Of a stretch of DNA of 64,000 nucleotides, positions 60,238-64,000 are shown in pieces. The notes beneath the pieces were generated by a model. The model was given only the letters and a program-made list of their open reading frames with translations, had not been told where the DNA came from and ran no database searches. The stretch lies in assembly GCF_033807715.1 (NCBI RefSeq), contig NC_084599.1, positions 2,448,501-2,512,500 of the forward strand, written 5' to 3'. The stretch's first letter is position 1; every line of letters begins with the position of its first letter. A program made the translations under genes and the position numbers. This stretch comes from Cololabis saira (lineage: Eukaryota > Chordata > Actinopteri > Beloniformes > Belonidae).

Positions 60238-61026
60238 TAGGGGTGGGCAAAAATATCGATATGGCAATATATTGCGATACTTTTCCAGCCGATTCAATAT
60301 AGATATTCAAAATTTTAATATCTATTTTTTTTTATTTTTTTTTTTATATATTTTTTTTTTTTTAAATATTTTTTATCCCCGATTTTTTTCCCATTATATC
60401 ACCCAGTGCTCCTACCTAAGTGACAGTCCTGGGCATTGACACTCTCTACCAACCCTGGGAGGGCCCTGCACTGAGCTCAGGTTTTATTTCACGTTTTATT
60501 TCATTTTATAATTTTTTTTTTATATAACACAATTGCCTGTCCTTAAAAAATGAAAAATAATGGACAGAGGTTTATTTATTTATGGATTTATATCTATACT
60601 GACTGATTACTGTGCCTGTCCTTGGTAGTACCCATCTTTCTTGTGTTTATTATCATTTGCCACATAATTAAAGCAACCTCATACTAAATTTAATGTTAAT
60701 TTCATATGATGTAAATAATATGAAAAACATATACAAATATGTTGTAACTTTAGCTTGTATAGTTATAATAAAACATTGTTTTGACTCAGTTTGTCCCATG
60801 AATTGTCACTATAATCTGATGAACGTGCAACTCGGATTTTAAGATCCATCACTATCATCTGATGTACATATATACAACTTTGATTTTAAGATGTGTAATG
60901 CATTTAAAAAATTTTCGGTGAACTATGTAGAATATAATAATCGGGATATCGCAATGTGTATCGTATCGTGGCTCAAGTATCGTGATGCGTATCGTATCGT
61001 GAGGTCCTTCCCAATACCCACCGCTA
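60238..61026. mobile_element. hAT element, 789 bp, perfect 8-bp duplication
   Basis: Left end TAGGGGTGGGCAAAAATATC and right end CAATACCCACCGCTA; inner parts TTGCGATA and ATCGTATCGTG repeat in opposite sense. Perfect duplication AGTAGAGG (60230-60237 and 61027-61034). No transposase. It carries a SINE-like piece at 60355-60481. Confidence 0.88.
60355..60481 (-). mobile_element. SINE-like retroposon, truncated, minus strand
   Basis: On the minus strand it reads CCTGAGCTCAGTGCAGGGCC, then AATGCCCAGGACTGTCACTT and AGGTAGGAGCACTGGGTGAT, followed by an A-rich tail, matching 22311-22425. It lacks the first ~65 bp of that copy, so it is 5'-truncated as retroposons often are. Confidence 0.72.
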
Positions 61027-61329
61027 AGTAGAGGCAGTATTGGAGATGATTTGGGTGCAGCCAGTGGAGTTGGTAGCCTTTATGGAACTGTGATGTCCCC
61101 TCTATGGCTGTGAGGTGGACGGCCCACCCATGTGTGGACTGACAATCTACAGAAATGGTTGTCTGAGTTTAAACGCTGCGTATGATGATGCACTCCGTTT
61201 GCAGCTACTCTGCTGGTTGAGTTGGCACAGTGAGTGGAAGTTGTTACAGGAGAAGCAGGAGCTGCCACTGCAGGGAAAAAAACAATATACAGCTGGGCAG
61301 AAGAAGAAAAAGAAGCCATGCTTGGCTGC

Positions 61330-61332
<3 letters not shown>

Positions 61333-61410
<78 letters not shown>
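61333..61410. repeat. (TA)n microsatellite, about 78 bp
   Basis: Pure TA dinucleotide run. Confidence 0.98.
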
Positions 61411-61412
<2 letters not shown>

Positions 61413-61464
61413 GATGTGTGGGCTGGCATGAACCACTGGATATCTTTGTGTTGCTGCTACTCCA

Positions 61465-61545
61465 ATTGCCATTTCTTCCTTGTTGTTGAATTGGGCTATA
61501 TAAATATATAAATAAACTTGCCTTTCCTTCCCTTGCCTATTACAC
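61465..61545 (+). repeat. Short LINE 3' tail with (CTTGC)n-type end
   Basis: TTGTTGTTGAATTGGGCTAT, ATAAATATATAAATAAACTT and GCCTTTCCTTCCCTTGCC form a compact tail of the kind found at the 3' end of fish LINEs, different from the L2 tail elsewhere in the window. Confidence 0.55.
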
Positions 61546-61868
61546 CCCCTCAAAATATAAATGTTCTGCCTGGTCAACGTCGTTGATGATTCATTGATAT
61601 GTATTTTCATTTCACAGCACTGCAAACATTATTTAACAACTTAATTACGTGCAGACATATGGTGTGTCGGTGAATAAGTTGTTTTTAGCCTCATTGCATC
61701 ACTAAAAGAAGCCTTTTATTGGTCGTATTTGAATCTCTAAAACGATACAAATATTGCTTCAGATATTCAAATACAACTATCTCTTTTCTCATATTTCCTC
61801 TCTGTATCAAAGCTCCAAACTATACAAAGTAATACACATCATATCAAACATATTATGTTTATTGGCGT

Positions 61869-62252
61869 TGATGAGGCATTGTGACACCGTGGCTGACCTG
61901 AAACTCCAGCTTCCTACCCCCTGCAGTGGCGACACCTTGGAACTAGCTTCAACAAAGACTTGAACCACGGGAATGCCATATGATGAAGTTCCTGACTGAC
62001 TGATATGTTAATACCAACTCATTTGGCCACAGATCACATCTGACTATAAATAGTTTTTGTCTCTCACTTGACTTGTTGATTCTTGCCTTTTGTACTTTTA
62101 ACTTACTGTACAAAAAGTCATGATTCCAACCACTCTGGGTCAGCACACCAACCCAGACACGCTCTGTGTCGGTCTGCTCACCGCCGGCTTACTGAATAAA
62201 ACTCACTACACCACAGCAGACTTCTGAACGGATTTGATAATATTCTTCAACA
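61869..62252 (+). repeat. 5' LTR of a retrovirus-like element (384 bp)
   Basis: Matches the solo LTR at 43157-43621 from TGATGAGGCATTGTGACACC to TTCTTCAACA. TATAAA at 62045-62050 and AATAAA at 62195-62200 mark the U3/R organisation. A primer-binding-site-like sequence follows two bases after its end, so this is a 5' LTR. No coding part of the provirus beyond a leader is recognisable, and no second LTR follows in the window. Confidence 0.8.
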
Positions 62253-62255
62253 ATT

Positions 62256-62273
62256 TGGTGGTGTGACCCGGAT
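62256..62273 (+). promoter_or_regulatory. Primer-binding-site-like sequence
   Basis: TGGTGGTGTGACCCGGAT begins three bases after the LTR end (CA, then ATT). An 18-base TGG-initial site here is where a tRNA would prime minus-strand DNA synthesis. The tRNA was not identified. A donor-like AGGTAAG lies downstream at about 62348 and again at 62453. Confidence 0.65.
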
Positions 62274-62852
62274 GACAATAGACCTTCGATGGAAACTCCT
62301 CTTTCCAGACCAACAACACACCAGTGACTTCTATCCAAATTATTTAGAGGTAAGGGGTCCGTTTACAAAATCCCAAATGATTATTGCTGGGTTGTTGTCG
62401 AAAGTCTGTGAATTGCAGTACCAGAGAATGGTTGACGTCATACCGAAATTTTAGGTAAGTCCGCTGTGTGTGGTTGTGAGCAGGGGTTATTGTAGAGATG
62501 TTTAGGAATGCTTGCAGTTTCATAAGACTTGAATTTGATTGTGTTGTGAGAATGTTTTGCTTCTCCTGCCTTAGGTTAACCCCGCCACCCCGCCACCCGC
62601 GAGACCAGGGGCCGACCAGGAAGAAACCGGAACCCAGGCCACCAGCAACCCCAACCACCAGCAAGAGGGGAGAGGTAGGAAGGAGGCAACCCACCGCCTG
62701 CGAGTATATACTTTTTAGTATGGCATTTCGGACGCACCGACTCATTCCTCTTTAAATTAATTCCGGTCTTTCTTTCTGCTCGTTCCCTCGCCCGTCTGTC
62801 TCCATGACGCTTATATTCCGCGCTGGGCTGGTTTTTCAAACAAAGTTTCAAG

Positions 62853-62944
62853 ATGGCAGCACGCAGTAAACGCTGGTCAAGAGCAGAAATCATTTATTTC
62901 ATAAATAGCTTGGAGGACCTGGAAATAATTAAAAGAACAGATGT
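62853..62944 (+). pseudogene. Possible start of a Myb/SANT-like DNA-binding protein, truncated
   Basis: From ATG at 62853 the frame reads MAARSKRWSRAEIIYFINSL and EDLEIIKRTDVRKH before it runs into L2 reverse transcriptase sequence. W-S-x-A-E-x-x-x-F-I-x2-L is like the first helix of SANT-type domains found in transposon-associated and host proteins. Only about 30 residues are left because the L2 copy begins here. Function unknown. Confidence 0.4.
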
Positions 62945-63474
62945 CAGGAAACATCAAAATTCAAAAACTCTCACAGAGTGATGCAGAAAAACTAGTTCAT
63001 GCGTTTGTATCTTCTAGACTAGATTACTGTAATGTGTTGTTAGCAGGATGTCCAAGTAATTTGCTGAATAGGCTCCAGCTGATCCAAAATGCAGCAGCAC
63101 GAGTACTGACAGGAATTAGCAGGAGAGACCACGTCTCTCCAGTGTTAGCGTCGCTCCATTGGTTACCCGTAAAATTCAGAATCCAATTTAAAATTGTATT
63201 ACTTGCGTATAAAGCCCAAAACGGCTTAGCTCCGCATTATTTGCAAGACCTGATAGTGCCTTATGTTCCTGTCAGAGCTCTCCGTTCTCAGAGTGCAGGT
63301 TTACTTGTAGTTCCTAGAGTATCTAAATGTAGATTTGGAGGGCGGGCGTTCTGCTATCAGGCGCCACTACTATGGAACCAACTTCCAATCTGGGTTAAGG
63401 GGCTGACACCACCTCCACCTTTAAAACTAAACTTAAAACATTTCTGTTTAGTAAAGCCTATAGTTAGTGTTTAG
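62945..63474 (+). pseudogene. L2-clade reverse transcriptase C-terminal region
   Basis: Open for about 175 codons: LSQSDAEKLVHAFVSSRLDY, CNVLLAGCPSNLLNRLQLIQ, NAAARVLTGISRRDHVSPVL, ASLHWLPVKFRIQFKIVLLA, YKAQNGLAPHYLQDLIVPYV, LRSQSAGLLVVPRVSKCRFG, GRAFCYQAPLLWNQLPIWVK, ending at a TAG near 63472. This is the thumb/C-terminal region that follows the catalytic palm in L2 LINEs. It is uninterrupted but 5'-truncated, with no catalytic YADD motif, so it cannot act alone. Its open frame suggests a recent insertion. Confidence 0.88.
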
Positions 63475-64000
63475 TAAACCTCTAGCTGGTGTTGGTAAAT
63501 CTCTAGGTAGTGTAAACTTTAGTGTGTCAGAGTCGCTCCTGTGGTTTCTTGTGCTGGCCCCCCCTTCTCCTCCCTTTTCTCTCTTTTGTCCATGTTGCAG
63601 CATCCTTTGCCGGACACCGGAACCTGCAGGTGGTCGTGGGTGGCTTGTAGCTTGCATTACGGAGCACAAGTCTTTCCCCGACCCTGCACCCCAACCTGGG
63701 ACTTGCTGATTGGGCCGGAGCTTCGGGAGCTGCGTGCTGGCCTGCGGTCCCCACCCCTGGTCATCCCGTTGCTGGCCCCCCCTTCTCCTCCCTTTTCTCT
63801 CTTTTTTCCTGCAGGTGGCCGTGGGTGGCTTGTAGCTTGCATTACGGAGCACAAGTCTTTTCCTGACCCTGCACCCCAACCTGGGACTTGCTGATTGGGC
63901 CGGAGCTTCGGGAGCTGTGTGCTGGCCTGCGGTCCCCACCCCCGGTCATCCCGTTGCTGCTTCCACCTGCCTGCTGTGCTGTTGCCGTCCCTGACCCACC
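62945..64000 (+). mobile_element. L2-type LINE 3' end: RT C-terminus plus 3' UTR, runs off the window
   Basis: Joins the L2 RT C-terminus (62945-63474) to the UTR with CTTGCTGATTGGGCCGGAGC and the 44-bp-type unit GGTCCCCACCCCCGGTCATC. A ~220-bp part of the UTR is present twice in tandem (about 63555-63775 and 63776-63995). This copy identifies the LINE family that left the UTR fragments at 1896, 3511, 25772, 31953, 35044 and 35803. Confidence 0.88.

Overview
This is a eukaryotic window, almost certainly from a teleost (ray-finned) fish. No intact host gene, rRNA or tRNA was recognised. What is present is a dense, layered set of transposable-element remains of types typical of fish genomes: Rex3-like (RTE clade) and L2-clade LINEs with the 3' tail ending in (TTGAA)n, hAT elements with 8-bp target duplications, a piggyBac derivative, Tc1-like, Ty3/gypsy and retroviral-type LTR remnants, many short inverted-repeat elements, and long (TA)n, (GATA)n and (CTAT)n microsatellites. 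Every coding sequence seen belongs to, or looks like, a mobile element, and nearly all are truncated, frameshifted or interrupted. One weak host-exon candidate lies at 11527-11653.

Layout. 1-2255: a Ty3/gypsy integrase end with polypurine tract and 3' LTR, sitting inside a TTAA-flanked inverted-repeat element that also carries an L2 tail. 2.3-9.8 kb: microsatellites, an L2 3' UTR copy, a hAT with perfect 8-bp duplication, and a diverged repeat with inverted arms. 12.5-17.8 kb: an RTE-type LINE whose reading frame is split by a 4.55-kb composite insert containing two hATs, one with a BED-finger transposase start; a third hAT follows at 17.9-19.3 kb. 22.0-23.5 kb: a Rex3-like fragment with a SINE-like insertion and three tandem expansions. 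24.2-26.4 kb: an old repeat interrupted by a LINE tail and a piggyBac derivative, then an L2 UTR. 27.2-32.7 kb: an L2-type reverse transcriptase (minus strand) interrupted by three separate insertions (a 937-bp inverted-repeat element, a nearly complete Rex3-like LINE and an L2 UTR), each with recognisable target duplications.

34-46 kb: L2 tails, a Tc1-like remnant, a Rex1-like LINE (minus) broken by a deleted Rex3 copy, a further LINE end, a hAT fragment, a gag-like fragment, a solo LTR with 4-bp duplication, and an L1/Tx1-type fragment in which ORF1 runs into ORF2 sequence. 47-49.5 kb: an L2 endonuclease-RT linker (minus) broken by a 1.33-kb inverted-repeat element that itself contains a LINE copy with a (TATC)n tail. 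50-64 kb: GC-rich unclassified sequence, a complete copy of the TTAA-flanked element, two hATs, a 5' retroviral-type LTR with primer-binding-site-like sequence and leader, a possible SANT-like coding start, and an L2 RT end whose 3' UTR identifies all the orphan tails elsewhere in the window.

The elements do not form a pathway. Their value is the insertion history: at several places the target-site duplications and the restored reading frames give base-level order of events.
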